This document shows positions 35,933-45,513 of a stretch of 64,000 nt of DNA, piece after piece. A program made the translations under genes and the position numbers. The notes beneath the pieces were generated by a model. The model searched no databases, was not told where the DNA came from, and saw only the letters and a program-made list of their open reading frames with translations. This DNA comes from Brachybacterium timonense (GTDB taxonomy: Bacteria; Actinomycetota; Actinomycetes; Actinomycetales; Dermabacteraceae): assembly GCF_900258505.1 (NCBI RefSeq), contig NZ_LT984895.1, positions 2,250,479 through 2,314,478 on the forward strand, written 5' to 3'. Positions within the stretch are counted from its first letter, which is position 1, and every line of letters starts with the position of its first letter.

Positions 35933-37708
35933 ATGCAGACCCATACCTATGACGTGGTGATCGTCGGCGCCGGCGGCGCCGGTATGCGCGCGGCGCTGGA
36001 GGCCTCCAAGCGCGCCCGCACCGCTGTGGTCACCAAGCTCTACCCCACTCGCTCCCACACCGGTGCCGCGCAGGGCGGCATGTGTGCCGCCCTTGCCAAC
36101 GTCGAGGAGGACAACTGGGAGTGGCACACGTATGACACCGTCAAGGGTGGCGACTACCTGGTGGACCAGGACGCCGCGGAGATCATGGCCAAGGAAGCCA
36201 TCGACGCGGTGCTCGACCTGGAGAAGATGGGCCTGCCGTTCAACCGCACTCCGGAGGGCCGCATCGACCAGCGCCGCTTCGGCGGTCACACCCGTGAGCA
36301 CGGTGAGGCACCGGTGCGGCGAGCCTGCTACGCGGCGGACCGCACCGGTCACATGATCCTGCAGACCCTCTACCAGAACTGCGTGAAGCAGCAGGTGGAG
36401 TTCTTCAACGAGTACTACGTGCTGGACATCCTGCTCACCGGCGATCCGCGCACTTACGAGGATGTGCGTGCCGCTGGCGTGGTCACCTATGAACTGGCCA
36501 CCGGCGAGATCCACGTGTTCCGCGCGAAGTCGGTGGTGTTCGCCTCCGGCGGTTTCGGCAAGGTGTTCAAGACGACGTCGAACGCCCACACCCTGACCGG
36601 TGATGGCCCGGCCATGGCGCTGCGCCGCGGTATCCCGCTGGAGGATATGGAGTTCTTCCAGTTCCATCCGACGGGCCTGGCTGGCCTGGGCATCCTGCTG
36701 TCTGAGGCCGCCCGCGGCGAAGGCGGCATCCTGCGCAATGCAGACATGGAGCGCTTCATGGAGCGCTACGCCCCGACGCTGAAGGACCTCGCTCCCCGCG
36801 ACGTGGTGGCCCGCGCGATGGCGAACGAAGTGCGTGAAGGACGCGGCTGCGGCCCGAACAAGGACTATGTGCTGCTGGATCTCACGCACCTGGAGCCCGC
36901 GCACATCGATGCGAAGCTGCCGGACATCACCGAGTTCGCCCGCACCTACCTGGGTGTGGAGCCCTACACGGAGCCGGTGCCGGTGTACCCCACCGCGCAT
37001 TACGCGATGGGCGGCATCCCCACGAACGTGCGCGGCGAGGTGCTGCGCAACAGTGAGGACGTGATCCCCGGCCTGTACGCCGCCGGTGAGACGGCCTGCG
37101 TGTCGGTGCACGGCGGTAACCGTCTGGGCACGAACTCGCTGCTAGACATCAACGTGTTCGGCCGCCGCTCCGGCATCGCCGCCGCGGAGCATGCTGCACA
37201 GGTTGAGCAGGCAGAGCTGCCGGCCGGCGCTGAGGAGCCGACGGTTCAGCTGCTGGAGCGTCTGCGCGACCGTCCCGCCACCGAGGATCGCATCGCCGAT
37301 ATCCGGCGCGATCTGCAGGAGACGATGGACGCGAACGTGCAGGTGTTCCGCACGGAGGAGACCTGCCGCAAGGCGCTCGAGGATATCCGCGCGCTCATGA
37401 AGCGCTACGAGACCGTGGCCGTGCAGGACAAGGGCCGGCGCTACAACCTCGACCTCATGGAGGCCGTGGAGCTGGGGTACCTGCTGGATCTCGCCGAGTG
37501 TGTGGCGCTCGGGGCTCTGCACCGCAAGGAGTCCCGCGGCGGTCACTTCCGCGAGGACTTCCCCAACCGTGATGATGCGAACTTCCTGCACCACACGATG
37601 ACCTACCGCACCCTGGAGGGTGAGACCGGCGAGGAGGGCACCACGCTGCGGCTGGGCACCAAGCCTGTGGTCATCACCCGTTACGAGCCGAAGGAGCGCA
37701 CGTTCTGA
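35933..37708 (+). CDS. sdhA: Succinate dehydrogenase flavoprotein subunit
   Basis: SdhA oxidises succinate to fumarate with covalently bound FAD. The FAD fold opens with [17 protein letters not shown] and the covalent attachment site is H42 in [10 protein letters not shown]. The active-site region includes [29 protein letters not shown], and HYAMGGIPT. The length of 591 residues is standard. Its stop shares a base with the sdhB start (TGATG). Confidence 0.96.
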   Translation: MQTHTYDVVIVGAGGAGMRAALEASKRARTAVVTKLYPTRSHTGAAQGGMCAALANVEEDNWEWHTYDTVKGGDYLVDQDAAEIMAKEAIDAVLDLEKMGLPFNRTPEGRIDQRRFGGHTREHGEAPVRRACYAADRTGHMILQTLYQNCVKQQVEFFNEYYVLDILLTGDPRTYEDVRAAGVVTYELATGEIHVFRAKSVVFASGGFGKVFKTTSNAHTLTGDGPAMALRRGIPLEDMEFFQFHPTGLAGLGILLSEAARGEGGILRNADMERFMERYAPTLKDLAPRDVVARAMANEVREGRGCGPNKDYVLLDLTHLEPAHIDAKLPDITEFARTYLGVEPYTEPVPVYPTAHYAMGGIPTNVRGEVLRNSEDVIPGLYAAGETACVSVHGGNRLGTNSLLDINVFGRRSGIAAAEHAAQVEQAELPAGAEEPTVQLLERLRDRPATEDRIADIRRDLQETMDANVQVFRTEETCRKALEDIRALMKRYETVAVQDKGRRYNLDLMEAVELGYLLDLAECVALGALHRKESRGGHFREDFPNRDDANFLHHTMTYRTLEGETGEEGTTLRLGTKPVVITRYEPKERTF

Positions 37709-38469
37709 TGACCGCTGAGGCGAAGAACACGACTGCCGAATCGTCGGCCGCTGAGATCCCCTCCTTCGACGTCACGCTGCGGATCGCCCGCTTCGATCCG
37801 GATTCGGATCAGGGCACCCACTGGCAGGACTTCACGGTGCGGATGCACGGCACGGATCGTGTGCTGGATGCCCTTCACGAGATCAAGTGGCATCACGACG
37901 GCTCGTTGACGTTCCGCCGCTCCTGCGCCCACGGCATCTGCGGTTCGGACGCGATGCGCATCAATGGCCGCAACCGGCTGGCGTGCAAGACGCTGCTGAA
38001 GGACCTCGACATCAAGAAGCCGATCACGGTGGAACCGATCAAGGGTCTGCCCGTGGAGAAGGACCTCATCGTCGATATGGAGCCGTTCTTCGACTCTTAT
38101 CGCGAGGTGATGCCGTTCCTCGTGGCACACGGCCAGGAGCCGAGCCGTGAGCGCCTGCAGTCAGCCGAGCAGCGCGAACGCTTCGACGACACCACGAAGT
38201 GCATTCTGTGCGCCGCCTGCACCTCGTCTTGCCCCGTGTTCTGGACCGACGGGCAGTACTTCGGGCCTGCGGCGATCGTGAACGCGCACCGCTTCATCTT
38301 CGACTCGCGCGACGACGCGGGTGAGCAGCGTCTGGAGATCCTCAACACGCGCGAAGGCGTGTGGCGTTGCCGCACCACGTTCAACTGCTCCGAAGCGTGC
38401 CCGCGCGGTATCCAGGTGACCAAGGCGATCGCTGAGGTCAAGCAGGCCGTCATCCGCGGCCGCATCTGA
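37708..38469 (+). CDS. sdhB: Succinate dehydrogenase iron-sulfur subunit
   Basis: SdhB passes electrons from FAD to quinone through three clusters. The [2Fe-2S] site is C73, C78, C81 and C93 (SCAHGICGSDAM). The second and third clusters are in CILCAACTSSCP (from C165) and in CRTTFNCSEACPRGI near residue 220. All cysteines expected for [2Fe-2S], [4Fe-4S] and [3Fe-4S] clusters are present. The N-terminal 16 residues form a polar Ala/Ser/Glu extension. It is the last gene of the operon. Confidence 0.96.
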   Translation: MTAEAKNTTAESSAAEIPSFDVTLRIARFDPDSDQGTHWQDFTVRMHGTDRVLDALHEIKWHHDGSLTFRRSCAHGICGSDAMRINGRNRLACKTLLKDLDIKKPITVEPIKGLPVEKDLIVDMEPFFDSYREVMPFLVAHGQEPSRERLQSAEQRERFDDTTKCILCAACTSSCPVFWTDGQYFGPAAIVNAHRFIFDSRDDAGEQRLEILNTREGVWRCRTTFNCSEACPRGIQVTKAIAEVKQAVIRGRI

Positions 38470-38497
38470 CGGCGCGGCCCCGCAGCCACGTCACGGC

Positions 38498-38542
38498 AGG
38501 GCCCGATCCGCTCCGGTGAGCGCACCGGTCGGCTCGGGCCCT
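38498..38542 (+). terminator. Nested hairpin ending the sdh operon
   Basis: An outer stem AGGGCCCGA/TCGGGCCCT (38498-38506 with 38534-38542) encloses an inner perfect stem CCGGTG/CACCGG (38513-38518 with 38523-38528). It lies 29 bases after sdhB and before the convergent exonuclease gene. It lacks a U-tract. Confidence 0.6.
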
Positions 38543-38644
38543 GTTGTCGATCGGCCTCCCATGTCAGGACGCTACGGGCGGAGCGGACCGCATGAGCGGC
38601 GGCACATCGACGCGGGTGCTCCGGGCACAGAACGATGCTTCGCC

Positions 38645-39466
38645 TCAGCCGTAGGTGATGATCAGTGGGGCATGGTCGGACCAGCGGGTGTCGTAGGACG
38701 GTGCGCGGTCCACGCGGGCGCTCTGCGCACGCTCGGCCAGCTCGGGGCTGGCGATCTGGTAGTCGATGCGCCAGCCGGCGTCGTTGTCGAACGCCTTGCC
38801 GCGCTGTGACCACCACGTGTAGGGACCGGGTCCCTCGCCGGCGAGGGTGCGGTGCACGTCCACCCAGTCACTGTCGACCAGCAGACGGTCCAGGTAGGCG
38901 CGTTCTTCGGGCAGGAACCCGGCGCTGGTGAGGTTGCCCTTCCAGTTTTTGATGTCGACCTCGCGGTGGGCGATGTTGATGTCGCCGGTGAGCAGCACGT
39001 GGCGGCCGTCGGCGCGTAGAGCGGCCAGGCGTTCCAGCATCACGTCGAGGAAGGCGTACTTGTCGATCATTGTCTGGGGGCGCTCGGTGCTGCCGGAGTG
39101 CATGTAGCAGGAGATCACGGTCAGCTCGCGGCCGTCACCCAGGGGGTCATCGAGGTCCAGCTCAAGCCAGCGGCCGGTGTGGGTGTCCTCCTGAAGGCCA
39201 GGCAGGCCTCGACGAACCGCATCGAGGTCCACGTCATCCCGCTCGACGCGCACAGCTGCTGCAACGCCCGCGCGGCCTTTGAGGCGCGACGCGCTAGACG
39301 CGGTGGCCCAGCCCTCGCCGACCAGACCGGCCACGAGCTCGTCGGGGGCGCGGACTTCCTGCAGGGTGATCACATCGGCTCCCGCGGAGGCAACCCACTC
39401 GGGCATTCCTTTGCGGACGGCGGCCCGCAGGCCGTTGACGTTGACGGTGGCGATCGTGAGGCTCAT
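38645..39466 (-). CDS. xthA: Exodeoxyribonuclease III
   Basis: An AP endonuclease/3'-5' exonuclease of base excision repair, 273 residues. IATVNVNGLRAAV is the N-terminal metal/substrate motif, ITLQEVRAP carries the catalytic Glu, VISCYMHSGS and LTGDINIAH the catalytic Asp/Asn region, and the ending YDTRWSDHAPLIITY contains the final Asp-His pair. The start at ATG 39466 places the family N-terminus right after Met-Ser. Further upstream in-frame codons do not resemble the family. Confidence 0.92.
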   Translation of the reverse strand: MSLTIATVNVNGLRAAVRKGMPEWVASAGADVITLQEVRAPDELVAGLVGEGWATASSASRLKGRAGVAAAVRVERDDVDLDAVRRGLPGLQEDTHTGRWLELDLDDPLGDGRELTVISCYMHSGSTERPQTMIDKYAFLDVMLERLAALRADGRHVLLTGDINIAHREVDIKNWKGNLTSAGFLPEERAYLDRLLVDSDWVDVHRTLAGEGPGPYTWWSQRGKAFDNDAGWRIDYQIASPELAERAQSARVDRAPSYDTRWSDHAPLIITYG

Positions 39467-39574
39467 GCAGGGCAGTATTCCAGGATCGTGATCACCGCGG
39501 CTGCCTGCAGCGGGGCATGGCATCATCGATGCGGGACATCCCACTCGTCCCGTCGATGCCGCCAGGAGGTTCCC

Positions 39575-40408
39575 ATGTCAGCTCTGCGACGCCTCAAGAA
39601 CGGGTTCCCGATCAGGATCAGCCGCCAGCCCCAGGCCCAGCGGACCGCGTCCGCGGACCTACGGGAAATCGCGCCGTCGCTTGGCCGCAATCCGTCGGCG
39701 CAGGAGCTGCTCGATGAGGCCCGTGCCGTGGTGATCAGAGCGATGCGCGATGAGTTCCTGCGCGAAGGCCTGGTGCTCGTGGACCTACCGGCGGACTGGA
39801 CGCGCCGCACCCTGCTGGAGTCGCACCTGGCTGACGATCACGAGTACCAGGCGTTCGTGGACCGCTCCCTCCATGCGCTGGCGCTTGAGGCGGATCCGCA
39901 ACCGGTGGCGCATGTGGCGCAGGAGCTGCGTGCGCGGGAATCGGCTGATCGCGCAGGACTGACGCTCGAGGCGGCTGGCTCTGTGGCTGCCCTGCTCGTA
40001 TCCGAGGCGGTGCGCCAGGCTGCGCCTGCCGGGGACGGGCCGCATGACCGTGACCGTTACCTCGAGCGACTCGAAGCGGTGGCGCAGGGACAGCTGCGCC
40101 GGATGGTGACCGTGCCGCAGGAGCTACGGGTCGCGCAGCAGCGCCTGGCAGCTCTCGAAGAGGACGTGCATGAAGCACTCGGCCCCGATGCTCCGAACAC
40201 TTCGTCCGCCGAGGAGAACGGCACGGCCGCTCCGACGCTCGGTGAGCGCGCCGCCGCCCTACGGGATTACCTGAACTCGGACAGCGGCCGCCAGACCGTC
40301 GGGATGATGGCCCGCGGTGCGGCGGCAGCGGCCACGAATCCGATGGTGCGCCGTGCGGGCCGCACAATCATGGGCAATCGCCGACGCGGCACCGACCATC
40401 AGCACTGA
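39575..40408 (+). CDS. Uncharacterised Ala/Arg-rich helical protein
   Basis: I do not recognise this protein of 277 residues. It starts at ATG 39575, 5 bases after AGGAGG, which is one of the best ribosome sites in the window. It has no signal peptide or clear membrane helix. Most of it is predicted to be alpha-helical and charged, with a coiled-coil-like stretch around residues 175-210 (RLEAVAQGQLRRMVTVPQEL region), a polar linker near 215-228 and a basic C-terminus (RRAGRTIMGNRRRG). It diverges from xthA across 108 bp and is convergent with folD. No function is proposed. Confidence 0.72.
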   Translation: MSALRRLKNGFPIRISRQPQAQRTASADLREIAPSLGRNPSAQELLDEARAVVIRAMRDEFLREGLVLVDLPADWTRRTLLESHLADDHEYQAFVDRSLHALALEADPQPVAHVAQELRARESADRAGLTLEAAGSVAALLVSEAVRQAAPAGDGPHDRDRYLERLEAVAQGQLRRMVTVPQELRVAQQRLAALEEDVHEALGPDAPNTSSAEENGTAAPTLGERAAALRDYLNSDSGRQTVGMMARGAAAAATNPMVRRAGRTIMGNRRRGTDHQH

Positions 40409-40450
40409 TCCGCCGAGCAAGCGAGGCCGACGCCGCATGGCTCAACCGCG

Positions 40451-40541
40451 AACGCCACCGCGTGTGCGCGGCCATGAGCGTGCCGTGCACCAGCAGGGAC
40501 CATCCGCTAAGAACGCCCCGCGTGCGCGCGGCCATGAGCGT
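40451..40541. repeat. Two near-identical 30-bp repeats between convergent genes
   Basis: The 174-bp gap between the uncharacterised gene and folD contains CGTGTGCGCGGCCATGAGCG at 40461-40480 and CGTGCGCGCGGCCATGAGCG at 40521-40540. Both copies are preceded by AACGCC-CCG and followed by T, so about 30 bases are shared, 60 bases apart. The rest of the gap shows no coding pattern. Origin and role are unknown. Confidence 0.6.
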
Positions 40542-40582
40542 TCACGGTGACGCAACTGGCAACGGGTGATGTGTTCAGCGGC

Positions 40583-41488
40583 TCACAGCGACGGCTCGGT
40601 GGTGATGCCCGCGGCGTGCTCGGCCATCTCCACGACGTTCTTGACCAGCAGCGCCCGGGTCATCGGGCCCACTCCCCCAGGGTTCGGGGAGATCCAGGAT
40701 GCCTTCTCTGCAACACCGGGCGCGACGTCACCGGTGAGCTTCGCTTCCCCGGTCTCCGGGTCGACCACGCGGGAGACGCCGACGTCGAGCACGATCGCGC
40801 CCTCCTTGACGTCGTCCTGTGTCACCAGGTGCGCGGCCCCCGTGGCCGCGACGATCACGTCAGCGCGGCGCAGATGCTCCGACAGATCCCGGGTCCCGGT
40901 GTGCGTCAGGGTGACTGTGGCATTGACGGCACGGCGCGTCATGAGCGCGCCGATCGATCGGCCGACGGTCACGCCGCGGCCGGCGACCACCACATCCTTG
41001 CCCGCAAGGTCGATGCCATGCCGATCAAGCAGCTCGATGACGGCTCGCGGCGTGCAGGGCAGCGGCGTGAGGATCGGCCGGTTCGCGTTTAGCACCAGTC
41101 GCCCCAGGTTCATGGGGTGCAGACCGTCGGCGTCCTTGGCCGGGTCGATCCGTTCGAGGATCGCATCCGTGTCCAGATGCTTGGGCAACGGCAGCTGCAC
41201 GATGTAACCGGTGCAGGCTGGATCGGCGTTCAGCTCATCGATCACCGCCTCGAGCTGCTCCTGAGTGGTGTCCTCCGGCAGGTGCTTCTGGATGGAGTTC
41301 AGGCCGATCTGCTCGCTGTCGCGGTGCTTGCCACGCACGTACGCGGCGCTGCCGGGGTCATCACCCACGAGCACAGTGGCCAGGCCCGGCTGCGGGTGGC
41401 CTGCCTGCACGAGGGCGCGCACACGCTCAGCAAGCTCAGCCTTGATGGTCTTAGCGGTGGCCCGCCCGTCCAGAATCTGTGCACCCAT
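40583..41488 (-). CDS. folD: Bifunctional methylenetetrahydrofolate dehydrogenase/cyclohydrolase
   Basis: FolD, 301 residues, interconverts 5,10-methylene-THF and 10-formyl-THF. [16 protein letters not shown] contains the catalytic Lys region, [11 protein letters not shown] and [11 protein letters not shown] are the active-site motifs, and [18 protein letters not shown] the NADP fold. The C-terminal [14 protein letters not shown] signature is complete. ATG 41488 has AAGGAG upstream. It follows glyA by 32 bp on the same strand, pairing two one-carbon enzymes. Confidence 0.95.
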   Translation of the reverse strand: MGAQILDGRATAKTIKAELAERVRALVQAGHPQPGLATVLVGDDPGSAAYVRGKHRDSEQIGLNSIQKHLPEDTTQEQLEAVIDELNADPACTGYIVQLPLPKHLDTDAILERIDPAKDADGLHPMNLGRLVLNANRPILTPLPCTPRAVIELLDRHGIDLAGKDVVVAGRGVTVGRSIGALMTRRAVNATVTLTHTGTRDLSEHLRRADVIVAATGAAHLVTQDDVKEGAIVLDVGVSRVVDPETGEAKLTGDVAPGVAEKASWISPNPGGVGPMTRALLVKNVVEMAEHAAGITTEPSL

Positions 41489-41520
41489 TCTGTCTCCTTC
41501 CTCGCGTTCCATCGTGCCTG

Positions 41521-42789
41521 TCAGTACTGGGCAAGTCCCGCATACAGCGGCTTCGCGTCAGCGAGCGCCGCGGTGCGGCGGCGCAGCGCCTCCAGGTCCG
41601 CACCGTCGGTCAGTGCGAGCGCGATCACGTCGGCCACCTCCCGGAACTCGTCGGCGCCGAAACCGCGGGTGGCGAGCGCCGGGGTGCCGATCCGCAGGCC
41701 GGAGGTGACGCGCGGGGGTCGCGGGTCGTTGGGCACGGCGTTGCGGTTCACGGTGATGCCGACCTCGTGGAGGCGGTCCTCCGCCATCTGGCCGTCGAAC
41801 GGGCTGTCCACGAGGGAGACGAGCACCAGGTGCACGTCCGTACCGCCGGAAAGCACAGACACGCCGGCGCGCTGCATGTCCGGGGCCGTGAGCCGTTCAG
41901 CGAGGATGCGCGCGCCCTCGAGGGTGCGCTCCTGCCGCTCGCGGAACGCAGCGGACGCGGCGACCTTGAGCGCGACTGCTTTCGCGGCGATCACATGCAT
42001 GAGGGGGCCACCCTGCTGGCCGGGGAAGACGGCGGAGTTGATCTTCTTGGCCCAGTCATCGGTGGACAGGATCATGCCCGAGCGCGGGCCGGCGAGGGTC
42101 TTGTGCACGGTGGTGGAGACGACATCAGCGTGGGGCACGGGGCTCGGATGCAGCCCGGCGGCGACGAGCCCGGCGAAGTGGGCCATATCCACCCACAAGC
42201 GTGCGCCCACCTCGTCGGCAATCGAGCGGAAGGCCGCAAAATCAAGCTGGCGCGGGTACGCGGACCACCCGGCGACGATCACATCGGGCCGGGTCGTGAG
42301 CGCCATCTCCCGCACGGCGTCCATGTCAAGCCGCCCCGTTGCCGGGTCGATCTCGTAGGCGGCGATGTCGTAGAGCCGGCCGGAGAAATTGAGCTTCATC
42401 CCGTGGGTGAGGTGGCCGCCGTGTGCAAGCGACAGCCCCATCAGCGTGTCCCCGGCCTGGGCGAGTGCGTGCATGACGGCTGCATTCGCGGTGGCACCAG
42501 AGTGCGGCTGCACATTGGCGTGCTGAGCGCCGAACAGCTCCTTCGCGCGCTCGATAGCAATCGTCTCCGCGACGTCCACCTCTTCGCAGCCGCCGTAGTA
42601 CCGCTTCCCGGGGTAGCCCTCGGCGTACTTGTTCGTGAGCACAGAGCCCTGCGCCTGCAGCACTGCCCGCGGCACGAAGTTCTCGCTGGCGATCATCTCC
42701 AGCATGCGGCGCTGGCGATCCAGTTCACCGTCGAGCACACGCGCAATCTCCGGGTCGAGGTCGGCGATCGACTGGTCCATGACGTCCAC
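41521..42789 (-). CDS. glyA: Serine hydroxymethyltransferase
   Basis: GlyA makes glycine and methylene-THF from serine and THF. The PLP lysine is K230 in [51 protein letters not shown] and [14 protein letters not shown] are the other SHMT landmarks. The 422-residue length is standard. It starts with GTG at 42789, 5 bases after AGGAGG. The product methylene-THF is used by FolD encoded next. Confidence 0.95.
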   Translation of the reverse strand: MDVMDQSIADLDPEIARVLDGELDRQRRMLEMIASENFVPRAVLQAQGSVLTNKYAEGYPGKRYYGGCEEVDVAETIAIERAKELFGAQHANVQPHSGATANAAVMHALAQAGDTLMGLSLAHGGHLTHGMKLNFSGRLYDIAAYEIDPATGRLDMDAVREMALTTRPDVIVAGWSAYPRQLDFAAFRSIADEVGARLWVDMAHFAGLVAAGLHPSPVPHADVVSTTVHKTLAGPRSGMILSTDDWAKKINSAVFPGQQGGPLMHVIAAKAVALKVAASAAFRERQERTLEGARILAERLTAPDMQRAGVSVLSGGTDVHLVLVSLVDSPFDGQMAEDRLHEVGITVNRNAVPNDPRPPRVTSGLRIGTPALATRGFGADEFREVADVIALALTDGADLEALRRRTAALADAKPLYAGLAQY

Positions 42790-42851
42790 GGTGCCTCCTG
42801 GCTTCTCGGGGAAGGGCGGAGCGTCATCACGCCGCCCGAAGAATGACCTTC

Positions 42852-42857
42852 ATCCTA
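42852..42857 (-). promoter_or_regulatory. Probable -10 element of glyA-folD
   Basis: TAGGAT on the minus strand lies 62 bases before the glyA GTG, within the 95-bp gap after murB. A short GC hairpin (42868-42880) just upstream may end the murB transcript. Confidence 0.45.
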
Positions 42858-42884
42858 AATCGATCCGGCCCGCACCGGGCGCGT

Positions 42885-44015
42885 TCAGATCCGCACACCC
42901 ACCTGGACCGGCTCGGGCACCAGGGTGATGCCGAAGGCGTCCTGCACCTGTGCACGCACGGCCCGCGCCAGCTCCACCAGGTCATCGCTGGTGGCGCCGC
43001 CGCGGTTCGTCAGGGCGAGCGAGTGCTTGCTCGAGACCGCGGCGCGGGGCCCGACGCTGAATCCACGCTCGATGCCCGCGTGTGTGATCAGCCAAGCCGC
43101 GCTCGTCTTGATCCGGCCGTCTCCGGCGTCGTACCGGGGCGCGTCGTGCGGCAGCCGCGCTGCCTGCTCAGCGTCCAGGATCGGGTTGGTGAAGAAGGAG
43201 CCAGCAGACCAGGTGTCGTGGTCTGCCTCATCGAGCACCATGCCCTTCGCGGCGCGAATTGCGAGCACCGCGTCACGGACCTGCGTCATCGGCACCCGGT
43301 CACCCACGTCGACACCCAAGCGTTCGGCAAGCTGGCTGTAGGCGATCGGCGCAGACAGGTTGCCGATGCGGTGCTGGAAGGTCACGGCGAGCACGACGTA
43401 GCGGCCGGTCGCAAACGCGTCATCGGCACCGTACCGGGTGCGTTTGAAGATGCTGTCGCGGTAGCCGAAGTCGCAGTCGCCGGCGAAGAAGGTGCGTACG
43501 CGTCGGTCGTCGCGATCCCAGGTCCGCACACGCGTGATGGTCGCGGCAACGTCCTGTCCGTAGGCGCCGACGTTCTGGATCGGGGTGGCGCCGACGGTTC
43601 CGGGAATGCCGGAGAGGGCCTCGATGCCGATCATCTCGCGTGCCACCGCGTACTGCACGGCGCGGTCCCAGGTGGTGCCAGCGAAATGCTCGACAATGGC
43701 GCCGCCACAGGTGGGCTCGAGCGGGGTGAGGGCAGCGGGATCCGCCAGGATTCCGTCGGGCTCACCGCTGGGGCTGATCTCGCATTGTGCGTCGAGCACG
43801 GGCGGGCGATGCGGGTCGCGCAGGTGCACGACGGTGCCGTCGAACGGGGCGTCGGAGGCAATGATGTTGCTGCCTCCACCAAGCACGAGCAGGTCCTCGC
43901 CGCGCTCGTCGGCGGCGGCAACAGCCTGGATGATCTGCTCTTCATCCGTGGCATCGACGAGGCTGCGGATCGTTCCACCGATGCGCAGTGTGGTGAGATC
44001 CGCCAGTCGTGTCAT
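42885..44015 (-). CDS. murB: UDP-N-acetylmuramate dehydrogenase
   Basis: MurB reduces UDP-GlcNAc-enolpyruvate to UDP-MurNAc in peptidoglycan synthesis. LTTLRIGGTI and VLGGGSNIIASD belong to the FAD-binding domain; GIEALSGIPGTVGATPIQNVGAYGQ spans the flavin region in family order; SAGSFFTNPIL carries the proton-donating Ser; and SSKHSLALTNRGGATSDDL is the C-terminal domain. The 376-residue length fits the actinobacterial type. Its start overlaps the stop of the second MaoC gene. Confidence 0.94.
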   Translation of the reverse strand: MTRLADLTTLRIGGTIRSLVDATDEEQIIQAVAAADERGEDLLVLGGGSNIIASDAPFDGTVVHLRDPHRPPVLDAQCEISPSGEPDGILADPAALTPLEPTCGGAIVEHFAGTTWDRAVQYAVAREMIGIEALSGIPGTVGATPIQNVGAYGQDVAATITRVRTWDRDDRRVRTFFAGDCDFGYRDSIFKRTRYGADDAFATGRYVVLAVTFQHRIGNLSAPIAYSQLAERLGVDVGDRVPMTQVRDAVLAIRAAKGMVLDEADHDTWSAGSFFTNPILDAEQAARLPHDAPRYDAGDGRIKTSAAWLITHAGIERGFSVGPRAAVSSKHSLALTNRGGATSDDLVELARAVRAQVQDAFGITLVPEPVQVGVRI

Positions 44016-44464
44016 GCCTGCGACCCCTCCGGTGTGTGAGGCAGTGCGATGGTGACGCGGGCGCGGCCGAGCGCGGCGGTGCCATCGACGGTGGCCGTCA
44101 GGTCGATTCGTGCGGTTCGCCCCTCCTGGTCGATGCTGCCGACGGTGGCTGTGACGTGCAGCGTCACCGAGCCGTCGGCGGGCACGACCACGGGGTTCGT
44201 GAACCGGGTCGAGTACGCAGTCACTCGTGTGGGGTCACCGAGCGCATCGAGCAACGGCGCGATCGCCATCCCCATGGTGAGCATGCCGTGGGCGAGCACG
44301 CCCGGCAGCCCGGCCGCCTGTGCTGCGGTGTCGTTGTAGTGGATGGGGTTGAAGTCGCCGGAGGCGCCGGCGTAGCGCACGAGGGTGTCACGGGTGATCT
44401 CGCGGTCGACAGCGAGGATCTCCTGGCCCTTCTCAAGGGCGCTGAGGTCGAGGGTGGTCGTCAT
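44012..44464 (-). CDS. MaoC-family dehydratase (HadB-like)
   Basis: A single hot-dog-fold protein of 150 residues. The hydratase motif YAGASGDFNPIHYNDTAAQAAG contains the catalytic Asp and His, followed by GVLAHGMLTMGM. It matches the HadB-type half of an R-specific 3-hydroxyacyl-thioester dehydratase. The start at ATG 44464 is 46 bp after the first MaoC gene. In mycobacteria the hadABC set sits between rpmG and a tRNA cluster in a similar way, where it serves fatty-acid elongation; the role here without mycolic acids is uncertain. Confidence 0.87.
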   Translation of the reverse strand: MTTTLDLSALEKGQEILAVDREITRDTLVRYAGASGDFNPIHYNDTAAQAAGLPGVLAHGMLTMGMAIAPLLDALGDPTRVTAYSTRFTNPVVVPADGSVTLHVTATVGSIDQEGRTARIDLTATVDGTAALGRARVTIALPHTPEGSQA

Positions 44465-44510
44465 GGCCTGCTGGGCTCCTTCCTGGTCGGTGCCGTGCGT
44501 CGCGTCTGGT

Positions 44511-44981
44511 TCACGCACCGCGCACCACGAGCATGCTGCGCACGGCTGCGACGGGGGCGCCGGATTCGTCGGCCATATCCACTCGGGTCGTGACCATGGT
44601 GTGGCCGCCCGCCGCACGCACCCGTTCGACGGTGAGGGTCGGGATGAGCACGTCACCGGCGATAACGGGGCGATGCAGGGTGAAGTCCTCCTCGCCGTGG
44701 ACCACGCGGCTGAAGTCGATACCGGCAGCGGGGTCCTCGATGTACTGGGCCTCCGTGCTCTGGGCGAGAGAGACCAGGAAGGTGGGAGGGGCCACGACGT
44801 CGGTGTACCCGGCCGCATGAGCGGCATCAGCGTCGGTGTGCAGCGGGGAGGCCGCGCCCGTGGCATGCGCGAACTCAGCGATCTTCGCGGCACTCACGCG
44901 GTGCGGTGCGCCGGGAGGGTAGGTGCGTCCGGCGAAGGACGGATCCGGGGCGGTGGGGCTCTGGGCGTCAGCGGCGGTCAT
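44511..44981 (-). CDS. MaoC-family dehydratase N-terminal type (HadA-like)
   Basis: A hot-dog-fold protein of 156 residues, similar to HadA/FAS1-like dehydratase domains. RVSAAKIAEFAHATGAASPLH and VVAPPTFLVSLAQ are conserved, with VVHGEEDFTLHRPVIAGDVL in the second half. It lacks the full hydratase Asp-His motif and so should form a heterodimer with the catalytic HadB-like partner downstream. ATG 44981 follows GAGGAG; a longer frame to 45035 lacks a ribosome site. Confidence 0.85.
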   Translation of the reverse strand: MTAADAQSPTAPDPSFAGRTYPPGAPHRVSAAKIAEFAHATGAASPLHTDADAAHAAGYTDVVAPPTFLVSLAQSTEAQYIEDPAAGIDFSRVVHGEEDFTLHRPVIAGDVLIPTLTVERVRAAGGHTMVTTRVDMADESGAPVAAVRSMLVVRGA

Positions 44982-45006
44982 GGGGCTCCTCGGGTCGGGT
45001 CCGTCC

Positions 45007-45012
45007 AGGCTA
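45007..45012 (-). promoter_or_regulatory. Probable -10 element of the MaoC-murB unit
   Basis: TAGCCT on the minus strand lies 26 bases before the HadA-like start, with GAGGAG between. A strong hairpin upstream (45113-45138) separates this unit from rpmG. Confidence 0.4.
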
Positions 45013-45112
45013 GGCGCCGACGGGTCGCTGGCCATCGGGGCCCGTCACTGCTGCGTGCATTGTCGGTACGGGCTGGGCATGCGCGGCGCCTGGGTGCGCA
45101 GGATGCGCGAAA

Positions 45113-45138
45113 GGCCACTCGGCATACTCCGAGTGGCC
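45113..45138 (-). terminator. Terminator hairpin after rpmG
   Basis: GGCCACTCGG (45113-45122) and CCGAGTGGCC (45129-45138) form a perfect 10-bp stem with a 6-base loop, 23 bases after the rpmG stop. Confidence 0.65.
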
Positions 45139-45161
45139 CTGTCACGTGTGCGCGATCGCGG

Positions 45162-45332
45162 TCAGCGGGTCTCGCGGTGCGCGGTCTGCTTGCCGCAGGT
45201 GGGGCAGAACTTTGACAGCTCGAGGCGGTCGGGGGTGTTCCGCCGATTCTTCTTGGTGATGTAGTTGCGCGCCTTGCAGTCGACGCAGGCCATGGTGATC
45301 TTGGGACGCACGTCAGAGCTCTTGCTCGCCAC
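45162..45332 (-). CDS. rpmG: Ribosomal protein bL33
   Basis: A 56-residue large-subunit ribosomal protein. It has the zinc-ribbon form with two cysteine pairs, CVDC and CPTC, and the core [22 protein letters not shown]. The GTG at 45332 gives the usual N-terminus [12 protein letters not shown] and follows GAGAGG. The C+ (zinc) form implies a zinc-sufficient copy; many actinobacteria also have a zinc-free paralogue elsewhere. It lies directly after tRNA-Met. Confidence 0.95.
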   Translation of the reverse strand: MASKSSDVRPKITMACVDCKARNYITKKNRRNTPDRLELSKFCPTCGKQTAHRETR

Positions 45333-45423
45333 GGTTCGCCTCTCTCGTTCCGGGTGACGCGCCGGGTGCGCGCCGCGTGGGTCCCCTGGCGGGGATTGTC
45401 TGTGCACTCCGGCCGAGCCGGCG

Positions 45424-45500
45424 TGGTACCGAGGGCGGGGATCGAACCCGCGACCTCACGATTATGAGTCGTGCGCTCTGACCGTCTGAGCTACCCCGGC
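45424..45500 (-). tRNA. tRNA-Met (CAT)
   Basis: The 77-nt cloverleaf has acceptor GCCGGGG paired with CCTCGGT (G-U at the end), D-arm GCTC-GAGC, anticodon stem CACGA/TCGTG around loop CTCATAA, T-arm GCGGG-TTCGATC-CCCGC and an encoded CCA. The anticodon stem lacks the three G-C pairs of initiator tRNA, so it is the elongator type. A lysidine-modified tRNA-Ile2 with the same CAT is less likely given the rpmG neighbour. Confidence 0.9.
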
Positions 45501-45513
45501 ATGATCGATGCGA

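Noticed and set aside
40451-40541. CRISPR array
   Set aside because: Only two repeats, no further copies and no cas genes in the window.
40440-40550. Short open frame reading through the paired repeats
   Set aside because: No ribosome site, no similarity, and the repeat explains the recurring RGHER-type peptide.
41117-42846. Two long plus-strand frames opposite folD and glyA
   Set aside because: Both are antisense to complete one-carbon enzymes and lack domain features.
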